Positions 47,377-58,696 of a stretch of DNA of 64,000 bases are shown in pieces. The stretch lies in NCBI GenBank assembly GCA_021397845.1, contig CM038053.1:142366541-142430540 (forward strand). The letters are read 5' to 3'. The stretch comes from Areca catechu. Its lineage: Eukaryota; Streptophyta; Magnoliopsida; Arecales; Arecaceae. The notes beneath the pieces are model-generated. The model had not been told where the DNA came from. It saw nothing but the letters and a program-made list of their open reading frames with translations, and ran no database searches. The translations under genes were made by a program, and so were the position numbers. Each line of letters begins with the position of its first letter. The stretch's first letter is position 1.

Positions 47377-48376
47377 CAACGGAGGGTATTACGGTTTGCT
47401 AGACCAAGGAGTTCAAATAGAATGGGTTAACGTAGAAGACACACCACAACAACTAGCCCTTTCACTGGCCAGGTAAGAGGTGGTAGTGTGGGAGGCCCCC
47501 CTTGCTTTTTCAAGGACCCAATTAAAGAACCACAACACTGCTTAGGTCATTCGATGCTAAACCTCTTGCTTTAGACACCAGCTTCTCGATACTAATTGAA
47601 GGGTTACATGCACTAGCTTCCCCAAAATAGTTAAACCCGACTCGTGGGTGTCCCTAAGCTATTAGGTTGCTACTTGATTTTAGATTAGGCTTAGATTCTA
47701 AATGCAAGGGTGGTGGTTTTCGGGCTAAGGAAAGGTAATGACCTCCTTCCCTTATCTTGTGATATTACCGCCCATAAATCGATTATGTAGATGATGGCAT
47801 ACACATGAAACCTAATGAAATGTATCTAAGTTTTGTTTTTAGATTTTGATGTATTTTAGCAAAAATAAGATGCTGGAAATAGAAATATGAACCTAAAGTG
47901 CAAAATTAAACTATATGGGAATGAAAGTGTGATGAAATGCACTTTCTAGAATTTCAGAATAGATTTGTTCTTACGTAGTAATCCAGCATGTAGAAATTTT
48001 ACAGATTGCAATTAAATCTGGGAAAATTCTAAAAATTACTTTCAAATATATGGAATCCAGAAATATAAGATTCAGCAAATTTAGAGGTTCCTACAGATAG
48101 AAACAACTAAAACAACAGGCCATGTACTGGGTGGACAGAATGCAGAAATTTAAAGATGATGAAATCTATGATGCAAATTTTTTTTTTCTTTAGGATCTAA
48201 AACCTATCTCTTTATTTTTTCCTTCAAGGGTCAATCACATCGGCACCCCTACACACTATAGGAACTTCCCTTTAAATGGGATGTGAGATGTCTTGCAGCC
48301 CTACTTTTTCCTATGACCGGACGACCATGGTGAAGCACCCAATCCAAGTACTTAAGAAGAACTAAGTCCTAACCAT
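47377..48376 (-). other. G leader
   Basis: Untranslated region between primer site and gag; the part beyond 48049 is outside the duplication. No gene. An AT-rich block lies at 47800-48060. Confidence 0.7.
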
Positions 48377-48388
48377 GCTCTGATACCA
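48377..48388 (-). promoter_or_regulatory. Primer binding site of element G
   Basis: The minus strand reads TGGTATCAGAGC, four bases inside the LTR start TGATGC. Confidence 0.88.
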
Positions 48389-48392
48389 GACT

Positions 48393-48615
48393 TGATGCGG
48401 GACTAAGATGCTAAGATGAGATGGATGATGCAAATGAATTTCTTCTTGTTAATTTTTTTAAGTTTTAGTGGATTTAAGGATTCCCGAAAATAATCAAAGA
48501 GCAGATCTAGAGATTCTATAAAGATAAGAATTTTTAGCATGCAAGATAGCCCATAAACAATGATAAAGAGAGGACCCCGGGATTGAGAAACCCCGTAGGA
48601 CTTAGCTCTAGATCA
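48393..48615 (-). repeat. 5' LTR of G, inner part
   Basis: Starts TGATGCGGGAC, like the B and C LTRs. It is cut by F at GATCA (48611-48615) and continues at 58697. Confidence 0.85.
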
Positions 48616-51035
48616 TGAAGGGATTTCTAGGAGCCTAGGTCATCATGAAACTTGTGGAAGTGAATTTTAAAAACAAAATTCATGCATGAAAAACCCTAAC
48701 TGGCTAGAAGAAACCCTAATTCCCGGATCCCCTTAGACATTACCAACTAATGAATCATAAATGAAGTACAAGGAACATACCTGGAATGCTGTATACCAAC
48801 TATTTTTACAAGGCTCATAAGTGCAAGCCCTCCAACAGTGATCCACACAAAAATTGAACCAAGGAAGAATTCCTTCTTGAAGTTGCTTGCTAGAGTAGGA
48901 CTCTTTCGGTAGCCTTTGGATTTTTGACCACTGTTGGACACCCTGTCCCACTAGAGGGCACTATGAACACTCTCCTAAACCACTCTTGGTTTTAGGACAA
49001 CTCTCTTTTAGGACCCCTTAGGCTTATGTCCTAAAACAAAGCCTTGTCCTAGTAGAAAATACCTTGTCTTAACAAGACAAGTCTTGTCTTAAAGAAAGGA
49101 GGAGGGAGGGAGAGATAGAGAGAGACACTCAGACAGAAGACTCGGTGGAAATTGGACTCCTATTTCAGAAGACCAGACATTATCTTTCTCATTTCACCAT
49201 ACATCCTTTAAATAATGATTTAAGGGGCATGAAAAATATCCCAATGTTTCTTATCAGATATGTCTCTTCATATCTGATAAGACTCTTCAGGATTCAGGAG
49301 TCTAGTCTGAGTTCTCTTGGTTTCCAGATGAACTCTCCTTATGCCACATGGTATGTAATGAACTCAAGGGAAGGAAAGAAGGAATCTTTTTAGATCTTAA
49401 AACTTTATAAGAAGAAGAATCCTGAGAGCAGAAGGACTTTGCCTCATAACCTGCGCAAATGAAGAGACGTGACTCTTCATCTGCGTGTGCTAACTTCTTT
49501 CCCATTTCACGCCATCCCTTTATCCCTCTTTGACCGGTCATTAAAAAACCAAAAGGCATGGAGATAATCTAAAGAGGCATCCCAGATGAGAAACTCCCAG
49601 AGTTTCATCTGCAGAAGGACTCTCAGTCCTTCTGCGCACGCTCTCTTCTCCCGCGTGCACTAAGAGGAGCCAAGAGTCCTGAGCACCTAGGACTCTTCAA
49701 TAAACTGGGTTTAATGTTCAAATAAAACTAGATAAAGTCTGGTTTAGGCTGCCCCACTTATGTCTCAACCTAATGTAGGTTTCCCTCAATAAGGTTAGTC
49801 CAACTAACAAGCAACTAGACCCAAATCAATTGGGTTAGGAATTGGGTTAGCCTACACATGCTAGTGTGTAATCTGGCTAACCAATTAGGATGCCATGACC
49901 CTAATTAAACCATGTATGACTTCCTTGGCCAACTCCCTAATGTGTGTGACCTTTTGGGTTTCACATTTAGCCAGCAGTAGGTATAGGTTTGAGCCGATTC
50001 GAACCAATCGAACCCAATTGACCTAATTAGGTCAAATTGGCTCACCTAATTGTCCAATTCGAATCATCCATCGAATTGACTCATGAAACCAATCCAATTG
50101 GTTCATGAAAACCTACAAGGCAAGATTGATATCTAGAAACGTGTCATGCCTATCCAGAAAATATGGACTTTATGGAAAGTACCAAAATACCCTTCAGTAG
50201 AAAGTTACCATGCAATTCAATCTTTCGATCTCCCATTATCCTGATAAAGTAATAGGTACGGATATTTGTCAAACCTAACACTTAGTCATATCGAATCTCA
50301 GCTTGATCATGAGGACTCAGCTGATGATTGATTAGAAACCACTTCTAATATCATCCTGCTTTGATCAAAGGCTCCTTGAGTCACTCATCGAAGAGATTAC
50401 ATGAGAAAACAATTCCTCTTACTAGGAATGATCAATTCCTTATTGGTGTACTCACTTCCTTCGTACACCTTCCACCATACCCAGAACACCCTGTACATGA
50501 CTCAATGTCATGAATGAGTATGAACCAAAACATGGCTTAGTTTGTGCAAGGAACCGTGGTAACCTTAGGTTTAAAGATCACATGCACAACTCCTACTCTG
50601 GGACCTATCTTTTGACAAGTAGTAAGACTTCCATAAGATGGTCTCGGTGCGGATCAGTTCAGTGTACTCATACCCTGATAAGCACCCTTACCTTGTATTA
50701 GTGTCTCTACACAAATGGTTGTGAGACCAACCATCCTCATTAAATGAGCATACATAGGATAAGCTAGTCTTACCGGATTCATCGATCCCCAAATCGATGG
50801 TCCATTGACTAGGAACATTTTGATTAGGGTTTATAGGAACTTAGGTCCCATTGTTATGATCTTTATCATGACTCTGATTCCATTGCCCTAATCTATGGGG
50901 TTCATCATAATCCATAAATAAGACACAGCAGTATATGATGAAAATAAATGCCTTTGTTAATATAATGTCATACAAGAGTTGGAAGATTACAAAAATGCCC
51001 TTATAATGATTGGCTTTTAGGATACTTTTCTTTCA
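48616..51035 (-). repeat. 3' LTR of copia F
   Basis: On the minus strand it starts TGAAAGAAAAG and ends near GAAATCCCTTCA. It pairs with 56286-58696. Inverted repeats of CTTGTCTT/AAGACAAG lie at 49063-49090. Confidence 0.93.
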
Positions 51036-51036
51036 A

Positions 51037-51048
51037 TCTCCCACTTGC
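51037..51048 (-). promoter_or_regulatory. Polypurine tract of copia F
   Basis: The minus strand reads GCAAGTGGGAGA one base before the 3' LTR. Confidence 0.8.
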
Positions 51049-52660
51049 ACTAAAGCCAATCGCCCTTATACTTTATACCCATACTATCTAAGTGGCGACC
51101 TAACTGCTGCTTGGGTAATGCTTTAGTAAATGGGTCTGCTATATTGTTCTTTGCATCAACTCAATCGATGACAACATCTTATCTTTCTATTATCTCTCGA
51201 ATGAGGTGAAACCGTCTTAGAATGTGCATGGACTTATGGTGAGACCTCAGTTCCTTTACTTGTGCAACAGTTCCAGTGTTATCACAGTATAGCAGCACTG
51301 GTTGTTGTATTTTAGGAACCACACCCAATTCCATGATGAAGTTCTTCATCTATATAGCTTCCTTTGTGGCTTCACTTGTAGCTATGTATTCTACCTCAGT
51401 GACTGAGTCAGCTACAATTGGCTGCTTTGCACTCTTCTAACTCACTGCAGCACCATTCAGGGTGAAGACATACCCTGATGTTGATTTGCTATCATCTGGA
51501 TCTGATTGGAAACTAGAAGGTGGAAACTAGAATCTGTATAGCCTTCTAGTTTCAACTTAGATCCTCCATATACTAGAAAAATATCTTTAGTCTTTGTCAG
51601 GTACTTAAAAATATTTTTTACAGATTTTCAATGATCCTCTCCTGGATCTACCTGAAACCTACTCACTATGCCCAAGGCATAAGCAACATCAGGTCTGGTA
51701 CATAACATAGCATACATAATTGATCCTACAGTCGAAGCATATGAAATCATAGCCATCCTTTCTCTTTCTTCTGATGTCTTAGGAGATATTTTTTTAGAGA
51801 GATGTATGCCTTGCCTTATAGGCAAGTAACCTTTCTTACTTCCATCCATGTTGAATCTCTTCAACACTAAGTCTATATACCTAGACTCGGATAAGCCTAG
51901 CATCCTTTTAGATCTATCTTTATAGATCCTTATACCTAGTATATAGGATGCTTCTTCCAAATCCTTCGTGAAAAACTTTAATGATAGCTAAGTTTTAATC
52001 AATTGTAACATTGGGATATCATTCCCAATGATCAGTATGTCATCAACATACAAGACCAAAAAAATAAGTGCACTCCCACTTATCTTCTTATACACACATG
52101 ATTCATCCTCATTTTTGACAAAACCAAAACTCTTGATTATTTTATCAAAATGGATGTTCCAACTCCTTGATGCTTGCTTTAGTCCATAAATAGACTTCTT
52201 TAACTTGCATACCTAGTTTGGTCTCCCATTTGAGACAAAACCCTCTTGCTGGGTCATATAGACTTCTTCCTCAAGGTTTTCATTGAGAAAAGCAGTCTTG
52301 ACATCCATCTGCCATATTTTATAATCATGGTATGCTGCTATGGCAAGAAAAATTCTAATAGATTTGAGCATGACTACTGGAGAAAAAGGTTTCATCATAG
52401 TCAATGCCATGTTTTTGTCTAAAACCTTTTGCTACTAGCCTGGCTTTGTAGGTTTCTACTTGACCATCTGTTCCTATCTTCTTCTTGAAGACCCATTTAC
52501 ACCCTATTGGATTAATTCCATCTGGTGAATCTACCAAGGTCCAAACCTGATTGGAATACGTGGAATCCATTTTAGATTTCATGGTACTTAGCCATTTGCC
52601 GGAGTCTTTTCTTTTGATAGCTTCTAAATAGGTCATAGGATCATCATCCTAAATGATACT
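51049..52660 (-). pseudogene. Reverse transcriptase and RNase H of copia F
   Basis: RT motifs, read down from 52636: WLSTMKSKMDSTYSNQVWTL, YKARLVAKGFRQKHGIDYDE, MDVKTAFLNENLEEEVYM, and the intact LVLYVDDILIIGN near 52020-52050. The connection at 51628-51960 reads ASYILGIRIYKDRSKRMLG. RNase H follows to 51050 with several stops. At least three frame breaks separate these parts. Confidence 0.92.
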
Positions 52661-53750
52661 GGCTTCATTGTCATCCTCGATGACAGAGCCATATCTTAGA
52701 GGTGCCCATCGTACCCTATCTGACCTTTGGAGATGAGGTGTGTATAGTGGCTGTTCTTGATCTACAAGAACTTCTGGTTGAGGAATTTCATTTGAAGGCT
52801 CAATAGGTTGTTGGTTCTGTTCTTCACATAACTTAATTGAAAAGTCACTACTTCTTTCTTGGATAAATTCTTGCTCCAAGAATGTAGCATGCCTACTGAC
52901 AAACACCTTTTGCTTAGTAGTATTATAAAAAAGGTATCCAATACCTTCTTTAGGATAACAAACAAACCTACACTTGTCAGCCCTTGCACTTAACTTATGT
53001 CCAAAGTTATTCTTGACATAAGCATAGCAACCCCAAATCTTTAAATACTTAAGACTTGGTCTTTTGCCATTCCATAACTCATATGGAGTGCTACTTACTG
53101 ACTTAGATGGAACCATGTTCAAAATATGTACAGTAGTTTCCAGGGCATGTCCCTAGAAGGAAATGGGAAGATTTGTTAAGCTCATCATGGACCTCACCAT
53201 GTCTAACAAGGTATGATTTCTCCTTTCTGCCACACCATTTAACTGGGGTGTATAAGGTGGAGTCCATTCAGAGATTAAGCCTTTGTCTTTAAGATGTTCT
53301 AGAAATGCACTAAATAAGTATTCACCTTCTCGATCAGAACGAAGAGCTTTAATACTATGTTCGGTTTATTTTTCAACCATACTTTGATATTCTTTAAACT
53401 TATCAAAAGCTTTAGACTTGTGTTTCATAAGATACACATGACCAAACCTTGATAAATCATCAACAAAAGTGATGAAGTAAGAATATCCTCCTCTAGCTTG
53501 AGTTGTCATAGGTCCACATACATCAGTATGCATCAGACCTAGTAACTCAGTTACCCTATCTCCATGCCCAGTGAATGAAGACTTGGTCATTTTTTCTTTG
53601 AGGCAAGACTCATAAGTTCCTAATGATTAGAAGTCATAAGGGTTAAAGTAATTATCTTTGACTAACTTGTTTATCCTTGACTCACTGATATGGCCTAACC
53701 GACAATGTGACATTGAATTATCTCTCTTTCTCTTCTTATCATTAATAAGA
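52649..53750 (-). pseudogene. Integrase of copia F
   Basis: The HHCC module (SHCRLGHISESRI and the changed TYESC) is at 53600-53700. The core shows Asp in MHTDVCGPM (53500 region), the second Asp in LRSDREGEY and Glu in LNGVAERRNHTL near 53240. The C-terminal part is open from 53122 to 52649, with STPYELWNGKRPSLKYLKIW. Stops lie near 53365 and 53628. The first Cys of the CxxC pair reads Tyr. Confidence 0.9.
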
Positions 53751-54189
53751 AGTATTTTATCATGAAGTTCCAAAGTTAAAAGACCATTAATAAAACAACC
53801 ATGCCTAAATATTTTATTATTATGAAGAATAGAGCAGCCACTGCTCTTTACAATTATTTTATGTCCTTGTTGTAATAACAAGGGTATAGAAATAATGTTT
53901 CTTACAATATTGGGTATGTAGTAACATTCTTCTAGCTTTAACATATTATCCAAAGGTAATAATAAGATACAGGTGCCCACAGTTTCAGCATAAATGGCCT
54001 CACCACTTGCCCCATATAGCTTGAAGTCACCTTTCTTCAAATTCCTAATTTGGTGGAGTCCCTGCAACGAATTGCAGATATGAGATTTACATGCGGTATC
54101 CAATACCCATGAATTAGAATTTGAAGAACTCAATGATAAATTTGTTTGTATCATGTACAAACCTTTAGATGCTCCACTTGCATCTTGCT
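53751..54189 (-). pseudogene. Protease of copia F, DTA at the active site
   Basis: The copia aspartic protease is recognised by SWVLDTACKSHIC near 54100, where Asp-Thr-Gly reads Asp-Thr-Ala, and by CYYIPNIVRNIISIPLL. The frame is open to 53627. With the active-site Gly replaced, the protease would probably be inactive. Confidence 0.85.
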
Positions 54190-54974
54190 TCACACTTGCA
54201 AGATATATCTTGCAATTTTTCTTCCACTGCCCTTGCTTGCCGCAGTGGAAACAGGCTCCATCAGCCTTCTTAGCTTTCTTCTTATTATGAAGCTCTTCGT
54301 AGGGTTGAATTTTCTTTTCAAGCCCTTCTTCTTTGCTTGTTTCTTTCTTCCATCAACTAGAAGAAGATGAGCCTTATCTCCGTTAGAATGGCTCTCTGCT
54401 ATCTTAAGCATATTAAACAGCTCTGGCAATGAAGTATTCAGTTTGTTTATATGGTAATTAAGAACAAACTAAGAGAAGAAATCTGGGAGTGACTGTAGGA
54501 TCAAGTCCTGATTGAGTTCACCATCCATGACAAACCCTAATTGACCTAATCGGGTGATTAAGTCAATCATTTTCAATACATGGGTTTGTACAGATAAACC
54601 CTCACTCATCCGTGCATAGAACAACTGCTTTGATATCTCATATCGAGTAGCCCTACTTTGCTCTCCATATAGCTCCTTTAAATTGAGCAATATGGACTGA
54701 GGTTCCATACCTTCATGTTGCCTCTGGAGCTCGTTGCTCATTGAAGCCAACATGATGCACCTGACAGTCATACTGTCATTTTGCTACATCTTCTGTGTGG
54801 CACTTTCCTCCTCCAAAGCATCCTCTTCGATCATCTCAGGATCCAGAGAATCAAGAATATAGGAAAGCTTCTCCTGAGTTAGTATAATCCTCAGGTACCA
54901 AGCCAGTCCACGTAATTTGGACTGGTTAACTTGTTGGCATCTAAAATGCCCCGCAGTGATAAATTTGATGCCAT
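54190..54974 (-). pseudogene. Gag of copia F
   Basis: It starts at about 54974 (MASNLSLRGILDANKL), shifts frame near 54890, and continues with SYILDSLDPEMIEEDA, a stop near 54785, then the UBN2-like part 54469-54771 (VRCIMLASMSNEL, NLKELYGEQSR, QDLILQSLPDF). The zinc knuckle near 54210-54260 reads CFHCGKQGQWKKNC, with Gln in place of the zinc-binding His. The copia gag assignment is firm. Confidence 0.87.
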
Positions 54975-55172
54975 AATGTAAATATCCTATATTTAATTAA
55001 AGAACAATATCAGGAGACCACCCAAGATGACATTCATAATTAGATAAGGACTTTTATATCTAATTATGTCTCCCACTATTTTCTTCAAATACCATAACCC
55101 TCAATCTATGGTAAGCGAGAAACCTTACTGGTTTCTTTAGTGGGATTAAGATCCTAATTTCTTATGAATGCC

Positions 55173-55416
55173 TTGTGTACACAACAAACACTCATGATTG
55201 AATAAACTTGCCTCTAGGACACTTATAGCCTTGTGTGTACACAACAAACCATAATGTCTTAGTTTAGTCAGACCCTTCATTTCTATATAGCCATGATTGA
55301 ATAATGTTGCCCTTGTGTGTACACAACAAAGCAACAATTCCAATCATGCTATAAAGCACCTAGTGCACCAAGACAAATTTCATATTAAACCCTAAAGTAG
55401 GCATTGTGTACATAAC
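55173..55416. repeat. Four palindromic TGTGTACACA sites in the F leader
   Basis: The motif lies at 55173-55184 (TTGTGTACACAA, a perfect 12-base palindrome), 55234-55243, 55316-55325 and, in changed form, near 55404. Each is followed by ACAAA or similar and spaced about 60-90 bases. The rest of the leader (54975-56273) shows no gene. Confidence 0.8.
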
Positions 55417-56273
55417 AAACATACTATAGTGTTGACATAAATTTTGCTTAGCATGAAGGAAGGCAAATTATAGTATTCTTAATCAATTAGCATTCCCAAA
55501 TTAGGATTTTAGATATGACCAAATTGACCAGGTAAGTGGAAGGGGTGAGGGGGTCCCCCCATTTCTTTTCTTAGACACCAATTGAAATGGCCAGGTCAGA
55601 CAACGAAACCAATTAAAAAACTCAATCACTTTACCTTCCCAAAACCACTTGCCTAGACACTAACTTGCTGAAAATCCTAATTGGTTTTGCATCATGATTA
55701 AGTTTATACTATGACTAAATATGATTTTTCATGAGGGCTTTGATGGTCTCAAACACATCCTAAATAATCATATCAACAATGTTCATAATAACAAGTATAA
55801 ACATAAAGCATATCAATCCAGCATATGCATAACATTGCATGATTACATAGCAATCATATCATAGCATGATATTTCAATATCCCGTTCACCTCACTTTTCA
55901 TGGGATATGGCCATAGCAGCACCCCTACATGCCATAGGAGACCCATTGAATAGGAGGAGAGGGCCTTTAAACCATACTTGGCTCCTATGACCGGACGACC
56001 ATGGTGCTAACCCAATCCAAAGTAGTTACTAGGATAAAACTTGTTATAACAATGCATATGATCAACAATATGCATAATATCATATCATAACAATATCATA
56101 CTATTTTCATGATAAAATAGAAACCAAATATATTAATTCTAATATGCATATAATCATAATTCTGGAAGAGTCGACTCGATAGCATTCGGGTCAACTTGGT
56201 CTCTGGTCGGGTCGACTCGGATGTGGATGTTCATGAACTTCAAAATGACACATAATTGAATGAACTAAGAGTT

Positions 56274-56285
56274 GCCCTGATACCA
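56274..56285 (-). promoter_or_regulatory. Primer binding site of copia F
   Basis: The minus strand reads TGGTATCAGGGC: the initiator-Met site with one change (AGAGC to AGGGC), directly adjoining the LTR. Confidence 0.85.
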
Positions 56286-58696
56286 TAGAAAGGATTTCTA
56301 GGAGCCTAGGTCGTCATGCAACTTGCGAAAGTGAATTTTAAAAACAAAATTCATGCATGAAAAACCCTAACTGGCTAGGACAAACCCTAATTCCCGGATC
56401 CCCTTAGACATTACCAACTAATGAATGATAAATAAAGTATAAGGAACATACCTGGAACGCTGTATACCAACTCTTTCCACAAGGTTCACAAGTGCAAGTC
56501 CTCTAATAGTGATCCACACAAAAATTGAACCAAGGAAGAATTCCTTCTTGAAGTTGCTTGCTAGAGTATGACTCTTTCGGCATCCTTTGGATTTTTGACC
56601 ATTGTAGGACACCCTATCCCATTGCAGGGCACTATGAACACTCTCCTAAACCACTCTTGGTTTTAGGACAACCCTCCTCTAGGATCTCTTAGGCTTATGT
56701 TCTAAAACAAAGCCTTGTCCTAGTAGAAAAGACCTTGTCTTAACAAGACAAGTCTTGTCTTAAAGAAAGGAGGAGGGAGGGAGAGATAGAGAGAGACACT
56801 CAGATAGAAGACTCGATGGAAATTGGACTCCTATTTTAGAAGACCGAACATTACCTTTCTCATTTCACCATACACCCTTTAAATAATGATTTAAGGGGCA
56901 TGAAAAACATCCCAATGTTTCTTATCAGATATGTCTCTTCATATCTGATAAGACTCTTCAGGATTCAGGAGTCTTATCTGAGTTTTCTTGATTTCCAGAT
57001 GAACTATCCTTATGCCACATGGCATGTACCAAACTTAAGGGAAGGAAAGAAGGCATCTTTTCAAATCTTAAAATCATAAAAGAAGAAGAATCCTGAGAGC
57101 AGAAGGACTTTGCCTCAGAACCATTCACAGATGAAGAGACGCGACTCTTCATCTATGCACGCTAACTTCTTTCCCATTTCACACCATCCCTTTATCCCTC
57201 TTTGACTGATCATTCAAAAACTAAAAGTCATGGAGATAATCTGAAGAGGCATGCTAGATGAGAAATTCCCAATGTTTCATCTACAAAAGGACTCTTAGTC
57301 CTTTTGCGCGCACTCTCTTCTCCCACGTGCGCCAAGAGGCACCAAGAGTCCTGAGCGCCCAGGACTTTTCAGTAAACTGGGTTTAATTTTCAAATATAAC
57401 TAGATAAAGTTTGGTTTAGGCTGCTCCACTTAGGACTCAACCTAATGTAGGTTTCCCTCAACAAGGTTAGTCCAATTAACAAGCAACTAGACCCAAATCA
57501 ATTGGGTTAGCTTACACATGCTAGTGCGTAATCTGGCTAACTAAATAGGAAGCCATGACTCTAATTAAACCATGTATGACTTCCTTGGCCAACTCCTTAA
57601 TGTGTGTGACCCTTTAGGTTCCACATTTAGCCAGTAGTAGGTTTAGGTTTGAGCCGATTCGAACCAATCGAACCCGATTGACCTAATTAGGTCAAATTGG
57701 CTCACCTAATTGTTCAATTCGAATCTTCTATCAAATTGACTTATGAAACCAATCCAATTGGTTCATGAAAACCTACAAGACAAGATTGACATCTAGTAAC
57801 ATGTCATGCCTATCCAAAAAATGAGAAATTTGGTGGAAAGTATCAAAATACCCTTCAGTAGAAAGTTACCATGCAATTCAATCTTTCGATCTCCCATTAT
57901 CCTGATTAAGTGATAGATATGGATATATGTCAAACCCTAACACTTAGTCATATAAAATCTCAGCTCGATCATGAGGACTCAGCTGATGACTGATTAAAAA
58001 CCACTTTTAATATCATCCTGCTTTGATCAAAGGTCCTTGAGTCACTCATTGAAGATATTACATGGGAAAACAATTCCTCTTACGAGGAATGATCGATTCC
58101 TTGTTGGTCTACTCACATCCTTTGTACACCTTCCACCATACCTAAAACACCCCGTACATGACTCAATGTCATGAATGAGTATGAACCAAAACATGGCTTA
58201 GTGTGCACAAGGAACCATGGTGACCTCAGGTCTAAAGATCACATGCATAACTCCTACCCTGGGACTTATCTTTTGACAAGCAGTAAGACTTCCATAAGAT
58301 GGTCCCAGTATGGATCAGTTCAGTATACTCATACCCTGATGAGCACCCTTATCCTTGTATTAGTGTCTCTATACAAATGGTTATGAGACCAACCATCCTC
58401 ATTAACTGAGCATACATAGGATAAGCTAGTCTTACCGGATTTATCAATCCCCGATTGATGGTCCATTGACTAGGAACATTTTGATTAGGGTTTATAGGAA
58501 CTTAGGTCTCATTGTTATGATCTTTATCATTATCCTAATTCCATTGCCCTAATCTATGGGGTTCATCATAATCCATAAATAAGACACAGTAGTATATGAT
58601 GAAAATAAATGCCTTTATTAATATTATGTCATACAAGAGTTGAAAGATTACAAAAATGCCCTTACAATGATTTGCTTTTAGGGCACTTTTCTTTCA
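56286..58696 (-). repeat. 5' LTR of copia F
   Basis: Partner of 48616-51035. Its inner end reads TAGAAAGG on the plus strand, where the other LTR has TGAAGGG, so one terminal base is changed. Confidence 0.93.

Larger units (their letters stand above)
41870..48049. repeat. Tandem segmental duplication, copy 2
   Basis: The second copy of 35687-41869. It is joined to copy 1 at ATATATGGATCC. At its own end the G leader reads ATATATGGAATCC and continues into unique sequence, so the break used a few bases of similarity. Confidence 0.93.
48616..58696 (-). mobile_element. Element F: Ty1/copia, all parts present
   Basis: Two LTRs (48616-51035, 56286-58696) are flanked by GATCA (48611-48615, 58697-58701). 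The minus-strand interior holds primer site, long leader, gag, protease, integrase, RT, RNase H and polypurine tract. Stops and shifts occur in most domains, so it is dead, but no large part is missing. It is the same family as E. Confidence 0.94.

Noticed and set aside
48733..48951. Small minus-strand frames in the F LTR (also 56418-56612)
   Set aside because: Present in both LTRs with changes that break the frame, and no recognisable domain.
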